Made by a program: the position numbers and the translations under genes. From Frigidibacter sp037095735 (lineage in GTDB: Bacteria; Pseudomonadota; Alphaproteobacteria; Rhodobacterales; Rhodobacteraceae), in the NCBI RefSeq assembly GCF_037095735.1, contig NZ_JBAWKD010000001.1, positions 558,001-622,000 on the forward strand: 64,000 nt of DNA, read 5' to 3'. Positions 26,099-34,530 of the stretch are shown one piece after another. Below the pieces are notes generated by a model. The model searched no databases and was not told the DNA's origin. It worked only from the letters and a program-made list of their open reading frames with translations. The number at the start of each line of letters is the position of its first letter. The first letter of the stretch is position 1.

Positions 26099-26865
26099 TG
26101 TCGCTGAAACTCTTCGATCTGACCGGGCGCACCGCGCTGATCACCGGCTCGTCCCGCGGTCTGGGCCGCGCCTTTGCCGAAGGTCTGGCCGGTGCGGGCG
26201 CCCGCGTGATCCTGAACGGCGTCAACACCGCGCGGCTCGAAGAGGCCGCGGCAGAGATGCGCGCGGCGGGCTTCGACGTGCTGACCTCGGCCTTCGACGT
26301 GGCCGACGAGGCCGCGATCAAGGCTGCGTTCGACAGGCTCGACGCGGACGGCATCGAGGTCGATATCCTGATGAACAACGCGGGCATCCAGTTCCGCAAG
26401 CCGATGCTGGAGCTGGACACCGCCGACTGGCAGCGGGTGATCGACATCAACCTGACCTCGGCCTTCGTCATCGGGCGCGAGGCGGCGAAGCGCATGGCCG
26501 CGCGCGGCCGCGGCAAGATCATCAACATCGGCTCGCTGACGTCGGAGCTCGCCCGCGCGACGGTCGCGCCCTACACGGTCGCCAAGGGTGGCATCAAGAT
26601 GCTGACCAAGGCCATGGCCGCCGAATGGGGCGAGAAGGGCATCCAGTCGAACGCCATCGGCCCGGGCTACATGGTCACCGACATGAACGAGGCGCTGCTG
26701 TCGAACCCCGAGTTCGACGGCTGGGTCAAGGGACGCACGCCGATGCGCCGCTGGGGCCTGCCCGAGGAACTGGCCGGCACCGCGATCTACCTTGCCTCGG
26801 ATGCGTCGAACTATGTCTCGGGGCAGATCATCTATGCCGACGGCGGCATGATTTCGGTGCTGTGA
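26098..26865 (+). CDS. short-chain dehydrogenase, gluconate 5-dehydrogenase-like
   Basis: This 255-residue SDR has the cofactor motif TGSSRGLGRAFAEGL, NNAGIQFRKP, and the catalytic Ser/Tyr/Lys set with YTVAKGG. It resembles gluconate 5-dehydrogenase (IdnO/Gno), which reduces 5-keto-D-gluconate to D-gluconate. This fits the adjacent L-idonate 5-dehydrogenase-like gene. The ATG at 26098 overlaps the preceding stop, and the stop overlaps the next start (TGATG). Other SDR substrates, such as other keto-sugar acids, remain possible. Confidence 0.85.
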   Translation: MSLKLFDLTGRTALITGSSRGLGRAFAEGLAGAGARVILNGVNTARLEEAAAEMRAAGFDVLTSAFDVADEAAIKAAFDRLDADGIEVDILMNNAGIQFRKPMLELDTADWQRVIDINLTSAFVIGREAAKRMAARGRGKIINIGSLTSELARATVAPYTVAKGGIKMLTKAMAAEWGEKGIQSNAIGPGYMVTDMNEALLSNPEFDGWVKGRTPMRRWGLPEELAGTAIYLASDASNYVSGQIIYADGGMISVL

Positions 26866-27908
26866 TGAAAGCGGTCGTCCTTCACGCCCCGCACGATCTG
26901 CGCTTCGACGACATCGCCCCCGCGCCCGCCCCCGGGCCGGGCGAGGTGCAGATCGCCGTCAGCCATGGCGGCATCTGCGGGTCCGACCTGCATTACTACC
27001 ACCACGGCGGCTTCGGCACCGTGCGTGTGCGCGAACCCATGGCGCTTGGCCACGAGGTTTCGGGCACGATCACCGCGCTGGGCGCCGGGGTCACTGGCCT
27101 GACCGAAGGCGACCTTGTCGCGGTGAACCCCTCGCGTCCCTGCGGGCACTGCGACTACTGCCGCAAGGGGCTGGCGCATCACTGCCTCGACATGCGCTTC
27201 AACGGCTCGGCCATGCGCTTCCCGCATGAGCAGGGCCTGTTCCGCGCCGCGGTCACCCTGCCTGCGGCCCAGGCGGTGCGCCTGCCCGCGGGCACCGACC
27301 TCGCGCTAGCGGCCATGTCGGAACCGCTCGCCGTGTGCCTGCACGCCGTTGCAGGCGCCGGCAGCCTGATCGGCAGGCGCGTGCTGGTCTCGGGCTGCGG
27401 CCCGATCGGCTGCCTGACGATCCTCGCCGCTCGCGCAGCCGGGGCAGAAGAGATCATCGCCACCGACATCGCCGCCCCGGCACTGGCCGGCGCCCGCGCG
27501 GTCGGCGCCGACACCGTGCTCGACCTTGCCGGCGACGCGGACGCGCTTGCGCCTTACGCCGAAGCCAAGGGCCAAATCGATGTCGCCTTCGAATGCTCGG
27601 GCGCGCCGCCGGCGATCCTGGCCGCACTGAAGGTGCTGCGGCCGCAGGGCCTTCTGGTCGCCGTTGGCCTCGGCCCCGAGGTGACGCTGCCGGTGACCGC
27701 GCTGGTCGCGCGCGAGATCCGCATGCAGGGCAGCTTCCGCTTCGACGCGGAATTCGCCACCGCCGCCCGGGCCATCGCCTCGGGCCGCATCGACGTGTCG
27801 CCGCTGCTGACCCGGGTCCTGCCCGTCGCAGAGGCCACCGACGCCTTCGACCTCGCCTCGGACAAGAGCCGGGCGATGAAGGTGCAGATCGCCTTCCCGT
27901 CCCCGTGA
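26865..27908 (+). CDS. idnD: zinc-dependent alcohol dehydrogenase, L-idonate 5-dehydrogenase-like
   Basis: This 347-residue medium-chain dehydrogenase has the catalytic zinc site (GGICGSDLHYY and GHEVSG), the four-cysteine structural zinc region (PSRPCGHCDYCRKGLAHHC) and the Rossmann motif VLVSGCGPIGCLTI. The segment DLHYYHHGGFGTVRVREPM is typical of L-idonate 5-dehydrogenases. It would oxidise L-idonate to 5-keto-D-gluconate, which the preceding SDR would reduce to gluconate. Its start overlaps the SDR stop. A 49-bp gap with a strong ribosome site leads to the TRAP genes. Confidence 0.85.
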   Translation: MKAVVLHAPHDLRFDDIAPAPAPGPGEVQIAVSHGGICGSDLHYYHHGGFGTVRVREPMALGHEVSGTITALGAGVTGLTEGDLVAVNPSRPCGHCDYCRKGLAHHCLDMRFNGSAMRFPHEQGLFRAAVTLPAAQAVRLPAGTDLALAAMSEPLAVCLHAVAGAGSLIGRRVLVSGCGPIGCLTILAARAAGAEEIIATDIAAPALAGARAVGADTVLDLAGDADALAPYAEAKGQIDVAFECSGAPPAILAALKVLRPQGLLVAVGLGPEVTLPVTALVAREIRMQGSFRFDAEFATAARAIASGRIDVSPLLTRVLPVAEATDAFDLASDKSRAMKVQIAFPSP

Positions 27909-27957
27909 TGGGGCGGGCTGCTGTTCAGATGACGCATTCAGTAAGGGAGGAGACCTG

Positions 27958-28977
27958 ATGAATTACCTGACGACGACCGCCGTGGCGCTGATCGCCACCC
28001 TCGGTGCCGGCTCTGCCGCGATGGCCGAGCAGCACTTCCGCTTCCAGTCCTCGGACCCGGCGGGCAACCCCAACTTCGAGCTTCAGCACGTCTTCGTCGA
28101 CAAGGTGAAGGAACTGACCAACGGCGAGGTCACGATCGAGCTGCTGCCGGTCGGCACCATCGTCGACTACAAGGAGACGCCGGACGCGATCCAGGCGGGG
28201 CTTCTGGATGGCCACATCACCGACACCTCGTATTTCGCCGGCCGCGATCCCGCCTTCGGCCTGATCGCGAACCCGGTCGGCGCCTGGGCCGACCCCGCGC
28301 AGATGATCGACTTCGTCGAGAACGGCGGCGGCAAGGAGCTGATGAACGAGCTGATCAACCCCTACGGGCTCGAGTTCATCGGCGTCTCGACCCCGGGGCT
28401 CGAGGCCTTCGTCTCGAAGGTGCCGCTCGACAAGGTGGATGACCTGAAGGGCGTCAAGATCCGCTCGCCCGAGGGGCTGATCGCCAACGTCTTCGCCGCC
28501 GCCGGCGCGAACCCGGTCAACCTGCCCTCGTCCGAGGTCTACACCTCGCTCGACAAGGGCGTGATCGACGCGGCCGACTATTCGGTCTTCTCGGTCAACC
28601 AGGACACCGGCATGAACGACATCGCGATGAACCCGGTCTACCCGGGCTTCCACTCGCTGCCGCTCATCGAAGTGTCGATGAACAAGGCGAAATGGGATGC
28701 GCTCTCGCCCGAGCTCCAGGGCAAGATCAAGGAAGCCGAGAAGATCTTCCAGCAGACCCAGATCGACACGCTGCACCAGCGCGACCTGAAGGCCGTCGAG
28801 GCGGCAAAGGCCGGCGGCAAGATCACCGTGCACAACTGGTCGGATGAAGAGCGCGCCAAGTTCCGCGGCATCGCGCGGGGCGAATGGGAGAAGGTCGCGA
28901 CCAAATCGCCGATGTCGCAGAAGGTCTACGACACCTTGGTCGCCTATCTCACCGACAAGGGCCTGATGGCGAAGTGA
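27958..28977 (+). CDS. dctP: TRAP transporter substrate-binding protein
   Basis: This 339-residue DctP-type protein has a signal peptide of about 22 residues ending GSAAMAEQ. The mature part has GEVTIELLPVG, IQAGLLDGH and the ligand-contact region LKGVKIRSPEGLIANVFAAAGA. It would bind a sugar acid in the periplasm, given neighbours that metabolise galactonate, idonate and gluconate. GGAGGAGACCTG provides a strong ribosome site. A perfect hairpin separates it from dctQ. Confidence 0.92.
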   Translation: MNYLTTTAVALIATLGAGSAAMAEQHFRFQSSDPAGNPNFELQHVFVDKVKELTNGEVTIELLPVGTIVDYKETPDAIQAGLLDGHITDTSYFAGRDPAFGLIANPVGAWADPAQMIDFVENGGGKELMNELINPYGLEFIGVSTPGLEAFVSKVPLDKVDDLKGVKIRSPEGLIANVFAAAGANPVNLPSSEVYTSLDKGVIDAADYSVFSVNQDTGMNDIAMNPVYPGFHSLPLIEVSMNKAKWDALSPELQGKIKEAEKIFQQTQIDTLHQRDLKAVEAAKAGGKITVHNWSDEERAKFRGIARGEWEKVATKSPMSQKVYDTLVAYLTDKGLMAK

Positions 28978-28983
28978 CGCGAA

Positions 28984-29020
28984 GACGGGCCCCGGGCGCA
29001 TTGCCGCGTCGGGGCCCGTC
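28984..29020 (+). terminator. dctP-dctQ intercistronic hairpin
   Basis: A perfect 11-bp stem (GACGGGCCCCG / CGGGGCCCGTC) with a 15-nt loop begins 6 bp after the dctP stop. It is followed by CGTTCC, not a clean U-tract. It probably stabilises dctP mRNA or limits read-through to dctQ. Confidence 0.6.
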
Positions 29021-29078
29021 GTTCCCTGCGGGCCGGACGTCGCCGATGCCCGGCCGCATTCCCCGCGGAGGAGGCCCC

Positions 29079-29675
29079 ATGTCGGATCCCAACACCCACC
29101 CCGCCGGCGACCATTCGGTGCTGCCGGTCGAAAGCCCCTTGGGCGTGCCGCGCGCCGCTGGCGCGCTTGGCCGCGTGGTCGAACGCTTCGGCTTCATCTT
29201 CGCCGCGGGCATCGTCGCCGCCGCGGTGATGCTGCTGATGGAAGTGTTCCTGCGCTACGTGCTGAACCGCCCGACGATCTGGGCGCACGAGACATCGACC
29301 TTCCTCTGCGCGCTGGCCTTCCTTTACGGCGGGCTCTTCGTCGCGGCGCGCGACACCCACATTCGCGTCGTGCTGATCTATGACGCGCTGCCCGCCGGGA
29401 TCCGGCGCGGGCTCGACATCTTCATCTCTGCCTCGTCGGCACTGGCCTCGGCCTTCTTCGCCTGGGCGGCCTGGCTGATGGTGGCGAAATCGGTCTGGGC
29501 CCCCAGCGGCGAGGTCCGCTTCGAACGCTCGGGCAGCGCCTGGAATCCGGCGATCCCGGCCTGGACCAAGATCTTCCTCTTCGTGGTGCTCATCGTCATG
29601 ACCCTGCAGTTCGCCATCTTCGCCTGGAACCAACTGCGCCGCAGCGCCGAAACGCGGACCGGAGGCGCGGCATGA
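29079..29675 (+). CDS. dctQ: TRAP transporter small permease subunit
   Basis: This 198-residue membrane protein has four hydrophobic helices and the DctQ family features VFLRYVLNRPTIWAHE and ARDTHIRVVLIYDALP. GGAGGAGG precedes the ATG at 29079. The stop overlaps the dctM start (ATGA), so the two membrane subunits are translationally coupled. Confidence 0.9.
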   Translation: MSDPNTHPAGDHSVLPVESPLGVPRAAGALGRVVERFGFIFAAGIVAAAVMLLMEVFLRYVLNRPTIWAHETSTFLCALAFLYGGLFVAARDTHIRVVLIYDALPAGIRRGLDIFISASSALASAFFAWAAWLMVAKSVWAPSGEVRFERSGSAWNPAIPAWTKIFLFVVLIVMTLQFAIFAWNQLRRSAETRTGGAA

Positions 29676-30988
29676 ACGCGATCCTCGACCTCGCGGCGCT
29701 GGGGATCGGCACCTCGACGCTGCTGATGTTCGGCACGATGGTGGTGCTGCTGCTGACCGGCATGCCGCTGGCCTTCGTCACGCTGCTGGTGGCGCTGATC
29801 TTCGCGCTTCTGGGCTTCGGCCCGATGGCGGTCGGCATCATCACCAGCCGCATCTATACCTTCGTCAACAACTTCATCTTCGTCTCGGTGCCGATGTTCG
29901 TGCTGATGGCGGCGATGCTCGACCGTTCCGGCGTGGCGCGCGACCTGTTCGACGCGATGAAGCTGATCGGCGGGCGCATCCGCGGCGGCGTCGCGGTGCA
30001 GACGATCTTCGTCTCGGTCATCCTGGCGGCGATGTCGGGCATCATCGGCGGCGAGATCGTGCTGCTGGGCCTGCTCGCGCTGCCGCAGATGCTGCGACTG
30101 GGCTACAACAAGAACCTCGCGATCGGCGTGGTCTGCGCCGGCGGCTCGCTGGGCGCGATGATCCCACCCTCGATCGTGCTGATCATGTACGGGCTGACCG
30201 CCAACGTCTCGATCGGCTCGCTCTTCTCGGCGGCCTTCATCCCCGGGGCGATGCTGGCGGGCTTCTACGTCATCTACGTGCTGGTCATGTCCTACTTCGT
30301 GCCCGGCACCGCCCCCCCGCCGACGAACGAGAAGATCCCCACGTCAGAGAAGCTGCGCCTGCTGAAGGGCCTGATCCTGCCGATCATGGTGGTGGTCTTC
30401 GTGCTGGGCTCGATCTACGGCGGCATCGCCTCGGTGACCGAGGCCTCGGCCGTGGGTGTCGGCGGTGTCGCCCTGTCGGCGCTGCTACGCGGCGAGTTCA
30501 ACTGGGCCTTCGTCCGCGACAGCGCGATGCAGACCCTCGCGACCTGCGGGATGATCGTCTGGATCGGCATCGGCGCCACCGCGATCGTCGGCGTCTACAA
30601 CCTGATGGGCGGCATCAGCTTCGTCTCGGGCCTGATCACCGGCGTGTCGGACAATCCGACCGTGATCATCCTGCTGATGATGGCGATCCTCTTCGTGCTG
30701 GGAGCGTTCCTGGACTGGGTGGGGATCGCGCTTCTGACCATGCCGATCTTCGTGCCGATCGTGAAGTCGCTGGGGCTCGACCCGGTGTGGTTCGGGGTGC
30801 TCTTCTGCATGAACATGCAGGTCAGCTTCCTGTCGCCGCCCTTTGGCCCCGCCGCCTTCTACCTGAAGTCGGTGGCGCCTCCGGGGATCTCGCTCGGCGA
30901 CATCTTCAAGGCGCTGGTGCCCTTCATCGCGCTGCAGATCCTCGGCCTTGCGGTGATGATCCTCTTCCCCGGCATCGCGATGTACTGA
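29672..30988 (+). CDS. dctM: TRAP transporter large permease subunit
   Basis: This 438-residue protein has about 12 transmembrane helices and DctM motifs such as LTGMPLAFVTLLVALIF, GGSLGAMIPPSIVLIMYG and SFLSPPFGPAAFYLKSVAPP. It carries the transport pathway of the sodium-coupled TRAP importer encoded with 27958 and 29079. A strong terminator-like hairpin follows 8 bp after its stop, so the main TRAP transcript may end here, ahead of the dehydratase gene. Confidence 0.92.
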   Translation: MNAILDLAALGIGTSTLLMFGTMVVLLLTGMPLAFVTLLVALIFALLGFGPMAVGIITSRIYTFVNNFIFVSVPMFVLMAAMLDRSGVARDLFDAMKLIGGRIRGGVAVQTIFVSVILAAMSGIIGGEIVLLGLLALPQMLRLGYNKNLAIGVVCAGGSLGAMIPPSIVLIMYGLTANVSIGSLFSAAFIPGAMLAGFYVIYVLVMSYFVPGTAPPPTNEKIPTSEKLRLLKGLILPIMVVVFVLGSIYGGIASVTEASAVGVGGVALSALLRGEFNWAFVRDSAMQTLATCGMIVWIGIGATAIVGVYNLMGGISFVSGLITGVSDNPTVIILLMMAILFVLGAFLDWVGIALLTMPIFVPIVKSLGLDPVWFGVLFCMNMQVSFLSPPFGPAAFYLKSVAPPGISLGDIFKALVPFIALQILGLAVMILFPGIAMY

Positions 30989-30996
30989 TACCGGAC

Positions 30997-31020
30997 AGGG
31001 CGGGGCTCAGGCCCCGCCCT
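30997..31020 (+). terminator. hairpin after dctM
   Basis: A perfect 10-bp stem (AGGGCGGGGC / GCCCCGCCCT) with a TCAG loop is followed by CCTTGCCTTTG. It is a plausible intrinsic terminator or attenuator between the TRAP genes and the IlvD/Edd gene. Confidence 0.65.
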
Positions 31021-31058
31021 CCTTGCCTTTGACCGCCGTCCATACACAGGGACCCGTC

Positions 31059-32858
31059 ATGACCCAACGCCCCCGGATCACCCCCGACCAGCTTCGCTCG
31101 CGGCTGTGGTTCAACAACCCCGACGATCCGGAGATGACGGCGCTCTACCTCGAGCGGTACCTGAACTACGGCCTGACGCGGGCCGAGTTGCAGGGCGGCA
31201 AGCCGATCATCGGCATCGCCCAGACCGGCAGCGACCTGTCGCCCTGCAATCGCCACCACGTCGAACTGGCCAAACGCGTGCGCGACGGCATCACCGCCGC
31301 CGGCGGCATCCCGATGGAGATCCCGGTCCACCCGATCCAGGAGACCGGCAAGCGCCCGACCGCCAGCCTCGACCGCAACCTCGCCTATCTCGGCCTTGTC
31401 GAGGCGCTGCACGGCTATCCGATCGACGGCGTCGTGCTGACCATCGGCTGCGACAAGACCACGCCCGCGCTTCTGATGGCGGCGGCGACCGTCAACATCC
31501 CCGCCATCGCCTATTCCGTGGGTCCGATGCTGAACGGCTGGCACCGCGGCGAACGCGCCGGCTCGGGCACCGTGGTGTGGAAGGCGCGCGAACTGCTGGC
31601 CCGTGGCGAGATCGACGAAGAGGGCTTCTACGAACTCGTCGCCTCGTCGGCCCCCTCGGTCGGCTACTGCAACACGATGGGCACCGCCTCGACCATGAAC
31701 TCGCTCGCCGAGGTGCTGGGGATGCAGCTGCCGGGCTCGGCCGCGATCCCCGCCCCCTACCGCGAGCGCGGCCAGATGGGGCACGCCACGGGGCGCCGCA
31801 TCGTCGAGATGGTGTGGGAGGATCTGCGCCCCTCCGACATCCTGACCCGCGCCGCCTTCGAGAACGCGGTGGTGGCCTGCTCGGCCTTCGGCGGATCGAC
31901 CAACGCGCCGATCCACCTGAACGCCGTCGCGCGCCATGCCGGGGTCGCGCTGGACAACGATGACTGGCAAAGGCTGGGCCACCGCGTGCCGCTGCTGGTG
32001 AACCTGCAGCCGGCCGGCACGTATCTGGGCGAGGACTTCCACCGTGCCGGCGGCGTGCCGGCGGTGCTGGGCGAACTGATCGCCGCCGGGCTGCTGCCGC
32101 ATCCCGATGCGCCGACCGTGTCCGGCGCGCCGCTGTCCGCCGCCGCCATCCGCAGCCTGTCGCCGGAGGTGATCCACGGCGTCGCGGAACCGCTCAAGCC
32201 CGAGGCGGGCTTCCTGAACCTGTCGGGCAACCTCTTCGACAGCGCGATCCTGAAGACCAGCGTGATCTCGGCCGATTTCCGGGCCCGCTACCTGTCCAAC
32301 CCCGCGGATCCCGAAGCCTTCGAGGGCACGGTCTTCGTCTTCGACGGGCCCGAGCATTTCCACGCGGTGATCGACGATCCCGCGCTGGCGATCGGCGAGG
32401 ACGCGGTGCTGGTCATGCGCGGCGCCGGTCCCCTCGGCTACCCCGGCGCGGCCGAGGTGGTGAACATGCGCCCGCCCGCCTACCTCCTGAAGCGCGGGAT
32501 TTCCGCCCTGCCCTGCATCGGCGACGGCCGGCAATCGGGCACCTCGGGATCGCCCTCGATCCTGAACGCCTCGCCCGAGGCGGCGGCCGGCGGCGGCCTT
32601 GCCCTGCTGCGCAACGGCGACCGGCTGCGGATCGATCTGCGCAAGGCGCGGGTGGACGTCCTGCTGCCCGAGGCGGAGCTGGCCGCGCGCCGTGCGGCGA
32701 TGCAGGCGGCCGGCGGCTACCCGGTGCCGCCGAGCCAGACGCCCTGGCAGGGGATCTTCCGGTCCCTCACCGGCCAGCTCGACGCCGGGATGGTCCTCGA
32801 CGGGGCGGATGCCTACCACGACATCGCCCGCGCGAGCCTGCCCCGGAACAACCACTGA
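31059..32858 (+). CDS. IlvD/Edd family sugar-acid dehydratase
   Basis: This 599-residue iron-sulfur dehydratase belongs to the IlvD/Edd family. Cysteine-containing motifs typical of cluster and active site are TIGCDKTTPALLMA and VGYCNTMGTASTMNS, with FGGSTNAPIHLNA between and a C-terminal LPCIGDGRQSGTSGSPSILN. Members of this length group act on aldonic acids such as xylonate, arabinonate or gluconate. In context it may convert gluconate from the IdnD/SDR steps to 2-keto-3-deoxygluconate. The start ATG at 31059 has a weak ACAGGGA ribosome site. Confidence 0.88.
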   Translation: MTQRPRITPDQLRSRLWFNNPDDPEMTALYLERYLNYGLTRAELQGGKPIIGIAQTGSDLSPCNRHHVELAKRVRDGITAAGGIPMEIPVHPIQETGKRPTASLDRNLAYLGLVEALHGYPIDGVVLTIGCDKTTPALLMAAATVNIPAIAYSVGPMLNGWHRGERAGSGTVVWKARELLARGEIDEEGFYELVASSAPSVGYCNTMGTASTMNSLAEVLGMQLPGSAAIPAPYRERGQMGHATGRRIVEMVWEDLRPSDILTRAAFENAVVACSAFGGSTNAPIHLNAVARHAGVALDNDDWQRLGHRVPLLVNLQPAGTYLGEDFHRAGGVPAVLGELIAAGLLPHPDAPTVSGAPLSAAAIRSLSPEVIHGVAEPLKPEAGFLNLSGNLFDSAILKTSVISADFRARYLSNPADPEAFEGTVFVFDGPEHFHAVIDDPALAIGEDAVLVMRGAGPLGYPGAAEVVNMRPPAYLLKRGISALPCIGDGRQSGTSGSPSILNASPEAAAGGGLALLRNGDRLRIDLRKARVDVLLPEAELAARRAAMQAAGGYPVPPSQTPWQGIFRSLTGQLDAGMVLDGADAYHDIARASLPRNNH

Positions 32859-32861
32859 CCC

Positions 32862-32897
32862 GCCAGAGAGCCTGACCTTCGGGGCAGGTTCTCTGGC
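32862..32897 (+). terminator. hairpin after the IlvD/Edd gene
   Basis: A 13-bp stem with one G-U pair (GCCAGAGAGCCTG / CAGGTTCTCTGGC) and a 10-nt loop begins 4 bp after the stop. It probably ends the sugar-acid operon and has no clear U-tract. Confidence 0.6.
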
Positions 32898-33087
32898 CCA
32901 TCGCCGCAAAACTAATGAGCGCTGCGATCTTTCGGCGGCCAGTCGTGTCGATCGCTGACGGTTTGGCCATGAGTATGGCGGCGACGATCATGCCGACGCT
33001 GGGCATCGGCTGGAGGCGCTGACCCACCTCGCTCAGTTCAGGCGACGGCCGGAGGACCGTTGCGATCCCTGCATCGCGTTGCGGCAC
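32898..33087 (-). pseudogene. remnant of an IS110-family transposase (C-terminal part)
   Basis: Read on the minus strand, an open frame contains QRLQPMPSVGMIVAAIL followed by a GRRKIAALISFAAMGQRT segment. These line up with the transposase IS116/IS110/IS902 domain pattern (RLQTMPGVGP..A..., then GRDFAAWLGLVPRQHST). Only about 50 codons are recognisable, the glycine of PGVG is lost, and no start, catalytic DEDD part or end structure is present. I assign it by pattern only. Confidence 0.4.
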
Positions 33088-33159
33088 TTATCGACGAGAC
33101 AGAGCCACGTCGCGACATCTGATCGTCAGCTTTGCGTCCTTCCGAGGCCCTCTTCCCTT

Positions 33160-33345
33160 CGCTACCACGCGACGAACTGGCTCAATTATCGTGCGATCGC
33201 GGCGCCAACGGTCCGCGCCCAATATCATGGGCCGCTCTGCGCCGGCGCGGGTCTCTCGCGATCTGGTTCGACCCGATGATGACCCGCCGTGCAGCCAAGA
33301 CGGGAAAGCGTCGTCATCCGGAGTCCTTCTTTGACTGCGGAGGCG
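33160..33345 (+). pseudogene. remnant of an IS5-family transposase (N-terminal part, frameshifted)
   Basis: On the plus strand the frame at 33220-33339 reads WAALRRRGSLAIWFDPMM followed by TRRAAKTGKRR. This matches the N-terminus of IS5-family transposases common in Rhodobacterales (NAALRRRGSLTIWFDPEM pattern). A second frame just upstream (about 33163-33200) reads YHATNWLNYR, like the preceding TNW motif of the same family, so a frameshift is likely. No DDE catalytic region or terminal repeats are seen. The space from 32859 to 33421 holds nothing else recognisable. Confidence 0.5.
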
Positions 33346-33421
33346 CGCAAATGGGCTGAGCCCGCGCCGCTGCCGCGATGCGCGGGATGCGGAGGGTGCA
33401 CTGCGGGGGGATGGCGGTGGC

Positions 33422-34393
33422 TCAGGCGGGACCTTGTCCACCGAGGTTCGAGGGTTGCGCGGTCTCGGTCCCGTCGAGCAGGCGGAAGCCGGGCACCAGC
33501 CGCGCGGCGCTGTCGCGCAGGTCGCCGATCAACCGCTCGACCAGCGGCGACAGCGGCCGGCCAGCGGCAGTGATGACGCCGAAGCGGAACGGGATCCGGA
33601 AGCTGAAGGGCAGCACCGCCACATCGGCGACCGGCAGCCCGGTCGAGGTCAGCGCCTCGACCACCGCGACGCCCAGCCCCTCGCGGGCGAGCGCGATCGA
33701 CACCGGGCTCGAGTTGCTGTCGATCAGCGCCGGCGGATCGACCGAGAAGGCGCCGAGCGCCTGGTTGATCGCCAGCCGCAGCCGGTAGGGATTGTGCGAC
33801 GCGATCAGCCGTTCGCCGGCCAGGTCGGCGGGCGAGATCTCGGCCCGGTCGGCCAGCGGATGGCTGCGGGCGACGACGGCGACGCAGGGCACCTCGGCCG
33901 TCCAGTGCACCTCGACGCCGGGGTTGTCGAGCGGCAGCGAGGTCAGGCCCAGGTCGGCGGTGCGGTCGGCCACCGCCTGCACGATGGTCTCTGCCGCGGT
34001 CGAGCGCAGGTGCACCCGCGCCGGCACCTGCGCGGGGTCGAGCCCGGCCAGCACCTTCGGCACCACGCTGGCGGCGAGCGAGGGCAGCGAGGCGATCTCG
34101 ATCGGCTGCGGCGCGGCGGTCGAAATGCCGCGCGCACGCTCGGCGATGGTGCGCAGGCCGCCGAGGATCACCTCGGCCTGTTCGTAGAAGGCGACGCCCT
34201 GCTGGGTGGGCGAGATCCGCGGGCCGTTGCGGTGCAGCAGCGGGAAGCCGAGCTCGGCCTCGAGCTCCTGGATCAGGCGGGTGATCACCGGCTGCGAGCG
34301 GCCGAGCGCCCGCGCGGCCCCTGTCATCGAGCCGATCGAGATCACGGCGACGAAAGCCTCGAGCTGGCGGGTGTCGAGATAGGGGCTGGTCAT
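33422..34393 (-). CDS. LysR-family transcriptional regulator
   Basis: This 323-residue regulator has an N-terminal HTH (LEAFVAVISIGSMTGAARAL, then GRSQPVITRLIQELEAELGF) and a C-terminal effector-binding domain. It is the last gene of the minus-strand ABC operon. Its ATG at 34391-34393 overlaps the stop of the 46-codon ORF (ATGA). A start three codons earlier (34402, MQPM) is also possible and would overlap that ORF further. It probably regulates the operon from FMO to carboxylesterase. Confidence 0.88.
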   Translation of the reverse strand: MTSPYLDTRQLEAFVAVISIGSMTGAARALGRSQPVITRLIQELEAELGFPLLHRNGPRISPTQQGVAFYEQAEVILGGLRTIAERARGISTAAPQPIEIASLPSLAASVVPKVLAGLDPAQVPARVHLRSTAAETIVQAVADRTADLGLTSLPLDNPGVEVHWTAEVPCVAVVARSHPLADRAEISPADLAGERLIASHNPYRLRLAINQALGAFSVDPPALIDSNSSPVSIALAREGLGVAVVEALTSTGLPVADVAVLPFSFRIPFRFGVITAAGRPLSPLVERLIGDLRDSAARLVPGFRLLDGTETAQPSNLGGQGPA

Positions 34394-34530
34394 GGGCTGC
34401 ATTCGGTCCGGGTCCCCGCCGCGAGGTTCGCGCCGATCATCCCGCCACGGGGGCGGAAGTCGAGCGCGAAGCCGGGACGGACCGCGGGATCGGCCGGGAC
34501 TGCGGCATATCGGTCGCCGCGGGCGCTCAT
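34390..34530 (-). CDS. small ORF of 46 codons, unknown function
   Basis: It starts MSARGDRYAAVPADPA and ends GTRTECSP. Its ATG overlaps the carboxylesterase stop (ATGA) and its stop overlaps the LysR start (ATGA), the pattern seen between real co-translated genes of this operon. I recognise no domain, membrane segment or signal peptide. It could be a small protein, a coupling leader for lysR, or the remnant of a larger gene. The double ATGA overlap could also arise by chance. Confidence 0.45.
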   Translation of the reverse strand: MSARGDRYAAVPADPAVRPGFALDFRPRGGMIGANLAAGTRTECSP

